A stretch of 64,000 bases of DNA, from assembly GCA_016584305.1 (NCBI GenBank), contig JACEEZ010001253.1, positions 642,501 to 706,500 on the forward strand, given 5' to 3'. The stretch comes from Chionoecetes opilio. Taxonomy: Eukaryota > Arthropoda > Malacostraca > Decapoda > Majidae. Under the pieces are notes generated by a model. The model was not told the DNA's origin and made no database searches. It was given only the letters and a program-made list of their open reading frames with translations. Position numbers and translations under genes: made by a program. This document shows positions 1 to 11,111 of this stretch, piece by piece. The first letter of the stretch is position 1, and each line of letters begins with the position of its first letter.

Positions 1-461
1 AAATTTACATTATAAGAATATATACGTATGTGAATTGCTACAATATCTTTCATGACATCTACAAAATAAAGATAAAAGCTATGTTATATATAAAACTCTA
101 TCAAATGTATTGCTATATCCTTATATGAGTGGCTGCCTGCGACAAGGGGCCAAGCGCCAACCACCCCGAAATGGAATTAAAGTTGCAATCAATTCCACAA
201 TTGTTCCCTCTATCCCAGAAACAACAATATGTGAGCATAGCTGCAGGACTATTGCAACTAACATTGATAGATCATAGTAGTGTAGCCTAGGGTCTCTATT
301 AAGACTAGTGTAGCCTGGGGTCTCTCTATTAAGAGGGTAACGCCACCCATTGGTCCTATGTTAAACGCTACTGGGCGCCATCCTACTTCCGAGGCCTCTC
401 CGTTCACCCTAGACCTGCGGAAACTCTCAAGGCATGACCGCACAGTATATCATGTTATACA
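1..461. other. Unassigned AT-rich sequence with short tandem duplication
   Basis: No coding domain was recognised. A unit of about 28-30 bp (TAGTGTAGCCTRGGGTCTCT followed by ATTAAG) occurs twice in tandem at about 277-332. A 61-codon frame across it has no recognisable domain. Confidence 0.4.
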
Positions 462-752
462 TGTATAAATGATATACTGTTATCTTCTGAAATGTTTGTT
501 CTATAAGATTATCACATAAATCACCGTAAAACACACTGAGTAAATGCCATTATGAGACTGAATAAGTATGCATGAACTAAAATTTATCTAAACTCGTCGC
601 CATTAAATATTTGTGAGACAGCTTATAACATGGAACATATCAATAGAAGCGGAATCGTATTAGCCTTCCATTGATATATTTAGTTTTCTGATAAATAAAT
701 TAGCACCATGCATACATTTGCGTTAACTTAATAAATAAAATCATCAATCGGG
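462..752 (+). repeat. Partial copy of palindromic MITE family D
   Basis: Sequence from TATAAATGATATACTGTTAT through AGCACCATGCAT and ATCATCAATC matches 32700-32945 with substitutions and small indels. Only one arm is present; the inverted partner and the outer ends are missing. It is noncoding. Confidence 0.75.
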
Positions 753-797
753 GTACATATATAAGCAGGCGCGCTACCCTCCACCTCCTCACTCATC

Positions 798-800
<3 letters not shown>

Positions 801-844
<44 letters not shown>

Positions 845-2013
845 CACAAGGAACTGGCCAAGGGCACAACAAAACTGGTTAACACAAAGCCCGCTTAGTT
901 GCCAGTACCTATAAAGAAGACAGTAAGAGAATAAAATACAAACAGAGGGGTAGGCCAATTTAGTTCGGGAGGTGTCTTGTTACTCTTCTTTTGAAAAGAT
1001 TTAAGTCATAGGAAGGTGGAAAAATAGAAACAGGAAGAGAGTTCCAGAGTTTACCAGTGAAAGGGATGAAAGAGTAAAGATACTGATTAACTCTTGCATT
1101 AGGAAGATGGACAAAATAGGGATGAGAATGAGTAGAAAGTCTTGTGCAGCGAGGCCGCGGGAGTGGGGGAGGCATGCAGTTAGCAAGTTCAGAAGAGCAG
1201 TGAGCATGCAAATAACGGTAGAAGAGAGCAAGAGAAGCAACATTCCGGCGGTGATTTAAAGATTGAAGAGAGTCAGTCAGAGGAGAGGAGTTGATGAGAC
1301 AAAAAGCTTTTGACTCAACCCTGTTTAGGAGAGCTGTATGAGTGGATCCTCCCCAAACATGTGAGACATACTCCAAACATGGGCGGATAAGGCCCCTGTA
1401 GAGAGCAAGCAATTGGGAGGGAGAAAAAAAAGGACGTAGACGCCACAGCACACTTAACTTCTTAGAAGCTGTTTTAGCAAGAGATGAGATGTGAGATTTC
1501 CAGTTCAGATTTTTAGTAAAGGATAGTCCTAGAATGTTCATTGTAGAAGAAGGAGACAGTTGAGTGTCATTGAAGAAGAGGGGATAGTTATCTGGTAGGT
1601 TTTGTCGAGTAGATAGGTGAAGAAATTGGGTTTTTGAGGCATTGAACAAAACAAGGTTTGCTTTGCCCCAATCAGAAATTATAGAAAGATCAGAAGTTAG
1701 GCGCTCGGTGGCATCTCTCCGTGAATCACTTAGTTCCTGTTGAGTTGGACGTCTAATAAACGACGTTGAAAAATGCAGGGTAGAATCATCAGCGTAAGAG
1801 TGGATAGGGCTTTGAGTTAGACTTAGAAGATCATTAATGAATAATAGAAAGAGAGTGGGTGATAGGACAGAACCCTGGGGAACACCACTATTGATAGATT
1901 TAGGAGAAGAACAATGTCCGTCTACAGTAGCTGCAATAGAACGGTTTGAAAGGAAACTTAAGATGAAGGTACAGAGAGAAGGATATAAACCGAATGAGGG
2001 TAGTTTGGAAATA
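801..2013 (-). mobile_element. LINE family A, 5'-truncated copy 1
   Basis: A non-LTR retrotransposon in minus orientation. Its 3' end is a 38-bp poly-A (T run at 801-838), followed by a 3' UTR beginning ACACATCACAAGGAACTGGC on the plus strand. The same 3' UTR recurs at 38871-39000 and 42629-42846, and a diverged sense copy lies at 37996-38760. Homology to the RT ends near 2013, where the copy is 5'-truncated. Confidence 0.9.
960..2012 (-). pseudogene. LINE family A reverse transcriptase, C-terminal part
   Basis: The frame is open from about 2012 to 960. It carries the RT motifs GVPQGSV, the LFINDL loop, the catalytic YADD (near 1785-1795) and the C-terminal thumb with LNWKSHI, LYRGLIRPCLEYVSHVWGGS and KLWNSLP. 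This is the layout of Jockey/CR1-group LINE RTs; an exact clade call needs a phylogeny. The endonuclease and the first RT motifs are missing through 5' truncation. No internal stop was found in the part present, suggesting a fairly recent insertion, although the copy is certainly inactive. Confidence 0.85.
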
Positions 2014-2344
2014 AATAATTATGAATAAAAATTTTTGTTTATTAGCCAATCCAGCTCACATTATCTTCAGATTTTGCCGAGTAATACATGAGTCCGTACC
2101 ATCCCACCCATCTGACCGGACCATCACCACGGGTAAGGATGGTTCGGACGATTTAGAAACTTGTGTTTCGTCATTCACTGGTAAAAATCGAAAACAGCTA
2201 TGGGTCTGATATCACCAGGCTAAAGAGCCAAATGATGAGGGAGCATTTTGAGATAAACAAAATTACACTGCTTCCTAAACTTTTTTTTCTATAAATATTT
2301 TTGAAAAAAGTGGCCGAATCATCACCGCTCTCTCTACTGGACTT
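2014..2344. other. Unassigned spacer
   Basis: AT-rich sequence between LINE A and the palindromic elements. No domain, repeat pair or structured signal was recognised. Confidence 0.3.
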
Positions 2345-2675
2345 CATCACTCCCATTTCCCTTCCTATGGTTTATCAGTAGAAATGATATACTGTTATCT
2401 TCGTAAATGTTTGTTCTATAATATTATCAAATAAAATGCATATTTCTTCAGAGTCTCATAATCGCATTTATTTAGTGTATTTTACTGTTTTTTATTTGAT
2501 AATATTATAGAATAAACATTTACGAAGATAACAGTATATCATTTATACTGATAAACCATAGGAAGGGAAATGAGAGTGATGTTCGAAAATGTCAGGAATC
2601 GCGGCATTGGCCTCCACTGGAAATAGCCCAAACTGAGTAGCAAGTCCAGTATACAGTAGTCTTTGGCTACACCTT
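2345..2675. repeat. Palindromic MITE family D, hairpin copy
   Basis: The arm around 2345-2445 (CATTTCCCTTCCTATGGTTT...ATGATATACTGTTATCTTCG) is repeated in reverse complement at about 2485-2580. The loop of about 40 nt contains CATATTTCTTCAGAGTCTC. The right side continues to CCAGTATACAGTAGTCTTTG (2648-2667), which is the outer end of the family seen at 32586 and 33738. Confidence 0.85.
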
Positions 2676-2796
2676 AGTTTCTCAAACTTTTGTACAATTT
2701 TAGTAAATTTTACATATTTTTTCAAAAATATTTTACAATATAATTCTCCTTCATTTTCATTCCAATTTAATCTCCACTGTATACGTATACTGATTT

Positions 2797-3121
2797 TAGT
2801 TTTTAGGAAAAACGGAATAATACATGTAATTCGACATTTTCGAACATCACTCTCATTTCCCTTCCTATGGTTTATCAATATAAATGATATACTGTTAACT
2901 TCGTAAATGTTTATTCTATAATATTATCAAATAAGAAACAGTAAAATACACTAAATAAATGCCATTATGAGACTCTGAAGAAATATGCATTTCATTTGAT
3001 AATATTATAGGACAAACATTTACAAAGATAACAGTATATAATTTATATTGATAAACCATAGGCAGGAAAATGAGTGATTTTCGAAAATGTCGAATTACAT
3101 GCATTATTCCGTTTTTCCTAT
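2797..3121. repeat. Palindromic MITE family D, second hairpin inside a LINE
   Basis: The left arm starts TAGGAAAAACGGAATAATAC at about 2799, and its reverse complement ends at about 3121. The arms run inward through GACATTTTCGAA, CCTATGGTTTATCA and GATATACTGTT to a loop of roughly 55 nt near 2960. The right arm abuts the LINE B coding sequence that resumes at 3122, so the element lies in or truncates that LINE. Confidence 0.85.
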
Positions 3122-4829
3122 TATTAAATCCCTTTATCCACCTAAAAACTTCTATCAGATCGCCCCTTACTCTGCGTCTCTCGAGTGAGTGTACATTTAA
3201 TAGCTCCAATCTCTTCTGACAACTAAAGTTACGCGTCCCTTGAATACTTTTGGTCATCCTTCTCTGCATTGATTCTAACAAAGCTATATTCCATCCTGTA
3301 ATATGGAGACCAAAACTGAACCGCATAGTCTAGGTGAGGTCTGACTAGACCCAAATAAAGCTTTAGAATAACCTCAGCACTTCTACTTATAACACTTCTG
3401 GTAATTAATCCTAACACCATATTAGCTATATTTCTAGCCTCAATACATTGTTTCCTAGGTCGGAGGTCTGAGCTCACCCTCTCTCCCAGATCTTTCTCAC
3501 CTTCTGATATTTTCAGCGATACATTGTGTATGGTGTATCTATCTATTATCAGGTATTTTTCTACCAACATTCATAACGCTGCACTTATCAATATTAAATT
3601 TCATCTGCCATCTGACTACCCACTCATTAAGTTTATCTACGTCTCCTTGCAATATGTTTACATCAGACTGTGATCCAATAATCCTACCTATCTTAGTATC
3701 ATCAGCAAACTTGCTGATATCTCTGCTAATCCCACTATCCAAGTCGTTGATGTAAATAAAAAATAGTAATGGACCCAAAACAGACTGTGGAACCCCACTT
3801 ATCAGGTATCGTATGTGTATCCTCCTGAGTAAAAACACTTAAGAAATAATCATTTAAATTTTTACACATATCATCATCCATAGCTACGATCTCACCCTGC
3901 CCTATTCTTAAAGACCCCACTAATTCCCTAGTCTCAGAGCTGGGCACTAAATACATTGAATGTATTTAAATACAAAATACTAAATACATGGGAAAAATTT
4001 ATCTAAATACCAAATACTAAATACATTTAACGAATGTATTTAAATACTAAATAGCAACTACATCAATTGTATTTGAATACTAAATACTAAATACATAAAT
4101 TGTATTTAAATACATTTGTAAATACATTTTAAATGCACACAAATTTTATCATGTATTCGTAATTTATGATTAACAATATAATATGCCTGATAAATGATAA
4201 AGGATACTTTCCTTTCGTATATTTCCCTTTTTAGAACAAAAACAAAAAAAAAAAAAAACCTAGCTATTTAACTTAATCTACATATCTCTAGAAATACTCG
4301 AAAAAAACTGGATTTCCTTAGATTTTCATAAGATTTTGCGCTTCCTTGGAATATTCCTTCTCAGGCCTAAATATCCTTAAAATAAAGAAATTTCCTCGAA
4401 AGTGGAAACGCTAGTTCACTATAACATCAGTGTTGCCAGATATTTGGGCGAGTTTAGGGCCAACTTAACTGATAAAAAAGTATTTACATTTTTATGTTAT
4501 GAGTATTTAAATACAATGTATTTACATACTAATGAAAGTATTTAAATACTGTATTTGAATACGTGAAAACCAATGTATTTATAAATACAGTTCTAAATAC
4601 TCAAATGTATTTAAGTACGTATTCAAATACAAATGTATTTAAATACTGCCCAGCTCTGCCTAGTCTTCGTTTTATATACCTGAAAGAACCCCTTAGGGTC
4701 GTTCTTTGCCTGTCCAACGACCTTAATCTCATAATTCTTCTTTGCTACTCTTGTTAATCTCTTCACTGTCCTCGCCATCACGTTATACTGTTCTTTGCTC
4801 ATCTGTCCAGCCTTGAACCTTAAGTACAT
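3122..4829 (-). pseudogene. LINE family B reverse transcriptase remnant
   Basis: Reading 4829 to 4659 gives the linker before RT (FKAGQMSKEQYNVMARTVKR, VVGQAKNDPKGFFQVYKTKT). After the MITE the frame resumes with TRELVGSLRIGQGEIVAMDD, then GVPQSVLGPLLFFIYINDL, the catalytic FADD (KFADDTKIGRI), and CEARN/VRPHLDYAVQFWSPYYR-type thumb motifs. Several frameshifts break it into frames at 3735-3956, 3539-3838, 3229-3570 and 2916-3326. The glycine of the usual QGSVLGP motif is absent here (QSVLGP). It is non-functional and of the CR1/Jockey-like group. Confidence 0.85.
3935..4658. mobile_element. hAT-like MITE rich in AAATAC repeats
   Basis: The 724-bp element begins CAGAGCTGGGCA and ends TGCCCAGCTCTG, a perfect 12-bp terminal inverted repeat. 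It is flanked by identical 8-bp duplications CCTAGTCT at 3927-3934 and 4659-4666, the length expected for the hAT superfamily. Both ends are built of irregular TATTTAAATAC/AAATACTAAATAC units. No transposase is encoded. The interior around 4140-4440 is ordinary AT-rich DNA. Confidence 0.93.
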
Positions 4830-4830
4830 G

Positions 4831-5153
4831 TTTATTTTGTTAAGTACATGTTTCTTTTTCCTCCTGCGAGGAAGTTATCTCTCTGAGCTGACCTGATGAG
4901 GACCCTGCGTGCCCTCGACCTCTCGGTGTTTAAATACATAGCCTTATTAGATAGGCTACACTACATAGTCTTATTAGATAATTAAATTTATACAAAGTGT
5001 TTGAACTTCATTCAGAAGTGGTAAATAACTGATATACGAAACATAGATTTTGTGTTGTGACTGACGTGGCAGCGCGCCGGACAGGAATTCAACGTCCAAA
5101 CGCTCTTCATAAATAATTGGTATTACTATAGTGTCCGTCAGAGTCCACATTAA
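4831..5153. other. Unassigned spacer
   Basis: Nothing recognisable; a short duplicated CATAG(C/T)CTTATTAGATA motif occurs near 4936-4980. Confidence 0.3.
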
Positions 5154-5781
5154 AGTCTGGTTCACACTGGGCTTTTGTCGGCACTTTGAAGCGCCGGGAA
5201 GTCGGCCTCTAGCGGGCTAGTGCGGAAATTACGTTCACACACGCAATTCGTTCCGGGAAACAAATCTTCTTCTTCTTCTTGTGGCGCGCGAAAGATACGT
5301 TTTCACGCACTTTATTATGAAGTAGTATTGATAGTTTCATTTTTTCCCTGATATCATCTACTAAATCAAACCCCACGTCTAACCTAACATAATCTGATTT
5401 AAACTAACAACCGTTTCTGGCTGTAGCTAAAACGGAAAATTTTCGGTATTATATGTATCGCTATTGGCATGGAAATTTGGGAAATTGGGATTCAAGTTAA
5501 GGATGAAAAGATCTGCATGATGATGTAAGTTAAATTTGTTAGTTTTTAGTGCCCAATACCGAAATTATACCAATAATTGGGGTGAGTGGGGAAGTGGGTG
5601 GTGCTGGCTTCTGCGTTTGTTTGAATTTGGCGCGCGAAATTCTCGTCCGCTCGGCAGATAAAAGACCGAGCGAGCGGTTTGGGATTTTTTTTTAAGCAAA
5701 GGCCGATATGACTCCCAGCCTCAGTCCCAGACCTCTTCTCAGCCGTTTGTTTGCCAACAAAAGCCCAGTGTCAACCAGGCT
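5154..5781. mobile_element. PIF/Harbinger-like MITE, family alpha, copy 1
   Basis: The element begins AGTCTGGTTCACACTGGGCT and ends in the reverse complement AGCCCAGTGTCAACCAGGCT. It is flanked by 3-bp TAA on both sides (5151-5153, 5782-5784). A 3-bp TWA duplication with a TIR of this kind points to PIF/Harbinger. The 628-bp interior is noncoding and shares blocks with 60789-61604, including TTTTCGGTATTATATGTATC. Confidence 0.88.
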
Positions 5782-5944
5782 TAAGAAGTGTTGTATGTAG
5801 ACATTACCCGAGTGTCGCATGTAGCACCTCAGTACGTATATTCGTACATTCAAAAAGATTATAATGAATTACGATAAATTGAATGTAGGTGTTGAGTTTA
5901 TAGTTACGTAACATTAGGGTTTAGGTTTGCCTGGCAAATATGCG

Positions 5945-7458
5945 TGTGGAAATTATCCATCAACCACCCTCGCATAATTGGTAGAGTGGTGGTTTTGTTC
6001 CCCCCCCCCTTGTGAGTGAGGTATTTTCCGCTCGTCATAGGAGTACGTATAGGGATGTGTATATATAATTTAAATGGTAATGGGTATAATTAAGGTAATT
6101 TAAGTAAATGATAAATACTGGGATAGAATAATTGAACATTCCCAGTAATATTAAGCATTTGCACCTTATAATTAGCACCTTGACCAGCGACAGGCTATTG
6201 GTCGCCGTCATTTGAATTTGCACCAATTCAGGTGGTACACCTGCCGCCTACCCAAAAGGTGACACGTGTAATTGGTAGCGGTGGCTCACCGCCCACTCTC
6301 GGAGAATCAGTACACTCTAGACATCCGAGGGAGTAACATCTAATATACAATTAGTATCATTCCAGCCCTCATGGGACTAACATTTTTTCTCTGATTATAT
6401 GAGAATTTTGTACATATTGAGAATATGTGTAACCAATAGACTGTAAAAACAACAACTTGGATAATACTGCAAGGCGATAACCCTGTATGAGAACTTCTGA
6501 CGCCCGTTTGTTCTGACCACTAAAGCCCACCGAGAGTTGGAGGCGTAGAGGGACGAACAGCGAGGTAGACGACCGGGCACAACCTCCTCATTTCTACCGA
6601 GAGTCGACATTCGGAGGTTATTGAGATATCTGAGCGTGCGACATATATAGTTGCAACAGTGCTGTCTCAACTGCTAGCCACGTACGACTAAATATGTATA
6701 ACTGCGAAATTGCTTATACTCATCAGAACATCACAGAACGTTTGCGATCGCCTCATGAAGTTGGTGAAATTATATTTATGAATTAATGAACAGTAAGGCG
6801 TGTATACGTAAGTTTCTCTAAGCGCTCATGTGAAATATAGCGTAAGAGAACCGTCTGGGGTTCTCGCAGCACTTCATGATGGCGACTGCTCAAGCCACTA
6901 CCCACCACTCTATCCTGAACCCTTTATTTATTTGCTAAATCACTTATTGCCGCTTGTAATACCTAATACTTAACTATAGCTTAAACTAATTGGCAGAAAT
7001 TTTTACCATATCTCTTAATCCTCCAGATTAGGACTAGTACATAAATCATCGAAGGTTGCGCGAAGACACGGATAGCCGTTGTCTTCACTCTGGACTACTG
7101 TTCGTCGTTGCTACTTCGTTCCAAATTCAGGTTATTTTATACGTTTATGGTAACCGAAGGCTGCCGTTCGCGTTTAAACACTAAACTGCTATGACCGTCA
7201 TGAACTCTCGTACGGCCTAAGTCTCGACCCTCCGCCCTCCCTCTTGTCAATCACGGGCGGTCTGATCACGCGGCAACCACATCGGATCACCGGACATGCA
7301 GTATTAATCAAACCCTGATCCGCATTTCAAACCACTATCCACCGATAAGTATCCTAGTTAGTTGATTAGCTGGGATAATGTGTCGGGATGATAGCCATGG
7401 GTTTGATTGATTAGGTAAGAACCTCATTTTATATATGTATGTGACATAAATTCCCACA
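5945..7458 (+). repeat. BEL/Pao 5' LTR
   Basis: 1,514 bp. Its first ~560 bp and last ~250 bp are nearly identical to the 3' LTR. It holds roughly 660 bp (about 6520-7210) that the 3' LTR lacks, so one LTR has had an insertion or deletion. Confidence 0.92.
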
Positions 7459-7459
7459 T

Positions 7460-7477
7460 TGGTGCCCCGAGTGAGGA
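7460..7477 (+). promoter_or_regulatory. Putative primer binding site
   Basis: TGGTGCCCCGAGTGAGGA lies 1 nt after the 5' LTR end. The initial TGG fits pairing with a tRNA 3' CCA; the tRNA species was not identified. Confidence 0.6.
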
Positions 7478-7820
7478 ATATTGATGTTCATGTGATTCAG
7501 GGTGGTCATTGTGAGGCGTATAATTATGAGCCTACCACAATCGCTGGTTATGGGGCTGGAGGCGGGGTATTTCGCGGCGTCAAAATGACTCAGCAGGGTA
7601 ACTACCATATGCCAGGTAGTAGATAACACCAGAGGTTACGTACTAGTTAGTTGTAGTAGTTAGGTGGTGGTTGCAATTATATACGCCTTGCTCCGCGTCT
7701 TGTTAGGCCGAGTAGGCCCTACCACCACTTAGGAAATATAATTACTTATCAACTAATAATGATTTATAGTAACGTAGTCTTGCATTCAATATTTTATTTG
7801 ACTTAATTATTAACTAGATC

Positions 7821-8530
7821 ATGGCGAAATTAGCTAAGCATTTATTATCAGCTAAGTTAGCAATGCTCACACGAATTTATAACAAATGTGAGGACGCAAT
7901 TAAGGCAATTCCTATTGATTATATTAATTTAAAGACAGGTCAACCATTGCTAAATGAGCAATGGGAAAAATATGAGGAGGCTTACTGCCTATATGAAGTT
8001 CAATTAAGACAAGCTGGGGATAAAGAAATTATTCAGATATGTGTTATCAATCATAAACACGAATGTCAAAGATATCTCGATAAAGTAATTGAATATGAGG
8101 GATTACTGGAGTGTGCTCATATTCCATCTACAGCTAAAGCTTTTTTAACCCAAAGTTTGCAAGGTATTAAGCAAGAACCCCCCCACAGGGAGATCACGAT
8201 TATTACGCCTGAGGGTAATCAGCTATATCAGCCACCCTCAGAGTTTAAAAATCCCTCGTTAGTGGGTAGTTATCCTGCGCCTGTTACGCAAATCAAACAG
8301 CCTGTAATTACGATTCAAACTTCTCAACCTACCAGTAAACCACTTAGACCTCAAATAATAGATACAAACCCTATATCCAGGGCGACTTCTAGTGAAGTAC
8401 GAATAATAAATTGTGTCTTATGTGAGGGGGAACATACGCCCTCCACATGTAATATCTATTCAGATTGTTACACGAGAGTTGAAAGGTTAATGCGCCTTGG
8501 TAATTCCAATGATCTGAAACTCGAGAAATG
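7821..8530 (+). pseudogene. BEL/Pao gag, interrupted
   Basis: ATG at 7821 begins MAKLAKHLLSAKLAMLTRIY. The protein has the helical, basic character of BEL/Pao Gag (DUF1759-type) and a cysteine motif near residue 198 (CVLCEGEHTPSTC). At about residue 235 the frame runs into the inserted element at 8518-9372 and then stops at 8609. The Gag zinc knuckles resume after that insert at about 9385. It is the capsid-like protein that packages the retrotransposon RNA. The Gag assignment is by layout and motif; no search was possible. Confidence 0.8.
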
Positions 8531-9372
8531 CCAGTGGTCGCTGGCAGTTTTAACTCAAAGGTTGGTCTACTGTGTTTTGGCTCCGCGACTAATATTTTTC
8601 ATAAATTAATTTCGCGATAAACATTGATGCACCGCATCTGAATACCAAAAAATATAGTTCTTCTGTTGTTCTACTAATTATATGGATGACATGCATTACG
8701 ATGGAACGTTCTATAATAGCAATTTAATGCAAATTTCTCGCCTCGAGTAGCAAAGCTTAATATATTTTTTACATGTATATTGTGGCATGTAAAATTTGGG
8801 CGATGTTCACACTGTTTTCTAAGACAGTACTGCTGCGTCTGGCAAACGCTTGTCAAAATACAATAAGCAATGCCTTGGAAAAACGAAGAATAAAGAATGC
8901 CGAAATCGGCTTGTTGCTGCGACAATGTAGGTTATAATTGTGGAGGCGACACGCCGCGGCGGGGAGTGGTGGCGGGGAGATTGTGGCGGGAAGATTGAAT
9001 AAAAACATTACGACTTCACGCGTCGACTCATTGCACTTCCAGGCTTTCTATCTGATTGATACACAATAATAACAGGAAAATATGACTGCCTAGGTATAGA
9101 TAGCTTCTAAACATTCGTTATTGACTATATAATATCATAGAGTAGCATTTACCTCGCCTCCTCAACTATAACCTGCTTGGTTATTTGGTTATATACAATG
9201 TTTTACAGAATCAGGCTTCTATACAATATACATATAGAAGAAAATCGTTCTTAATATTATACTTTTGTGTTTTAAGTGCAGTGGAATAAGCCCATATTTT
9301 TTTTTACAGTAGACCAACTTATTATCAAAAAAGTGAGTTAAAACTGCCAGCGACCCCTGGCATTTCGAGTTC
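8518..9372. mobile_element. DNA transposon-like insert in gag with long terminal inverted repeats
   Basis: The left end reads AACTCGAGAAATGCCAGTGG then TCGCTGGCAGTTTTAACTCA and GGTTGGTCTACTGT. The right end is its reverse complement with one 13-bp interruption. A CAGKGGTC core resembles hAT termini, but no 8-bp direct duplication is present, because the flanking AGAAATGC is also inverted on the right. CCAGT occurs at both possible outer junctions. The interior (about 840 bp) has no recognised coding sequence. Boundaries are uncertain by about 15 bp. Confidence 0.7.
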
Positions 9373-9375
9373 CAG

Positions 9376-11081
9376 TTCACTCGAATTGCCTAACCTGTCT
9401 CCGTGGTAAACATGCTTCAAATGCATGCCCTATAAGCTTAAGAACTTGTAGGAAATGTAAACAATCTGTTCATAACATCGCTCTTTGTCCTAACAGTGAT
9501 AATAACTCAGACCCTACAGTAGTTAAAATGGCAGTCACTAATAAGAGTAGTTCAGCAGCTGTTCCAACTGCCGAGTTGAATGTGAGCCATAATGGTCATT
9601 CAGTCAATGTAAAGACGATGTTTGACAGTGGTGCACAAAGATCCTTCATAAGCAGGGAGATAGTTGAATTATTACAATTACCCATAATTAATAAAGTGAA
9701 CTTAGCCATATCAGGTTTTCTTGCCAATAATGAGGCTGAAACTTTTGACATAGTTCAACCCCTAGTCCAATTAGGAAGATATAAATGTAGGGTAGCTGCT
9801 GTAGTAGTAAATAATATTGGTATCAGTTTAACTGTTAATGGACTAAAGGACACAGCTGAAATGCTGAGGGATAATGGTGTTAAACTAGTTAGTAATACCT
9901 TCAAAGACGTTGATGGTCCTTTCCAATTAATAGTAGGAGCCGATTATTTTGGGCGTTACCTAAGGAAGGTCATCAAAATACATAACGTCTCAATGTTCAC
10001 CAGTGCTGGTGGTAAGGTAATAATGGGACCCATCCCACATACCCATACAGCCGAACAACAGGAGAGTATTCCTAGCCATGCACAACCCCTACTAATTACC
10101 AAAATTGGAACCACTTTCTTGCCCACACCAATAAGTGAGGTTTTAGAGGAAAGTGGTATTCCAGTTCATAATGAATATATTGCCACTAATGGAAATCCTA
10201 ATAATAATGTGTCGCAAGGAGATAATAACTTCAAATTGAACACAGGAGTATGGTTTAAAGGCCCTACCTGGCTGAAAGAGTGTAATAATATGCCTATTAA
10301 GGTTTCCACTCAGCCAGACATATCTGTAGATATAATAAGGGAACCTGAATTGATCCCAGATCATGTGATAGACATAGAAAGGTTTTCCTTACTGAGCAAA
10401 CTAATTAAGACTACTAATCTAGTCTTCAAATCGATTAAAAGGGATAGCTCTGATCCTTTGAAGTTTTGGGTCAGAACAATACAAAAGCAGGTATTTCTTG
10501 AGGAATATCAGCTCTTGGCCTCAGCCAGCCCCCATAGGAACAAATTGAACAAATTATTAGGTCTGTACCTTGACCATGAGGGCATAATTAGGTGTCGAGG
10601 TCGAAATTTTCAAGCTGATCTTCCAAATACCACCTGCCATCCCATACTAGTTCCCAAACGCCATCATCTTACTAAATTGTTGGTGGAAGAATATCATAGG
10701 AACTCATTACATGGCGGAATGGCTACAATATTAGCCGATGTCAGGTGTCAATTTTGGATAAATCATGGTAGACAGGCAGTCAAATATTACCTCAAATCTC
10801 TCATTAAATTTAATAGATCTGAGTGTAGACTAGTCTCCTATGTAGGTCCCCCTGAACTTCCCGCTGATAATGAGCTCCTAAAACCATTTGAGGTCAATGG
10901 TGATGACTATACTGGGGATACTATAACATCAGGAGATAACTCTCCCCCCGATCAAGTATATGTCAGCATATTCACTGGTACCTCTATTAGAGCTGTTAAT
11001 TTTAAAATAGTCAAAGACCACAGTGCCGAAACCACTATTGAAATGTTCCGGCGCTATGTGGCCTGGGGTGATGTCACATGA
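9376..11081 (+). pseudogene. BEL/Pao pol remnant: zinc knuckles, protease, integrase start
   Basis: The open frame contains two CX2CX4HX4C knuckles (CLTCLRGKHASNAC, CRKCKQSVHNIALC; about 9390-9495). After ATG 9528 comes an aspartic protease with FDSGAQRSFI at residues ~32-41 and a distal VGADYFGRYL. It then jumps directly to the integrase zinc domain (H2C2 start: HPILVPKRHHLTKLLVEEYH, LHGG, CQFWINHGRQAVKYY). The RT and RNase H that should lie between are absent. The following integrase core is compressed (VNGDDYTGD, VKDHSAETTIEMFRRYV) and ends at a stop just before the 3' LTR. The clean joins keep one open frame, so the deletions were in-frame. Confidence 0.88.
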
Positions 11082-11111
11082 AGCGAACCTTCCGTTTTCG
11101 CCGGCCCCCAG

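Larger units (their letters stand above)
3122..4830 (-). mobile_element. LINE family B copy 1, split by a hAT-like MITE
   Basis: A minus-strand non-LTR element in two blocks, 4830-4659 and 3934-3122. Removing the 3935-4658 insert and one CCTAGTCT copy restores LINE continuity. The 3' end is cut at about 3121 by a palindromic MITE. A better-preserved copy of its 3' half lies at 25190-25930. Confidence 0.87.

Noticed and set aside
8674..8925. 83-codon minus-strand frame inside the gag insert
   Set aside because: No domain, AT-rich, and placed between transposon-like inverted repeats.
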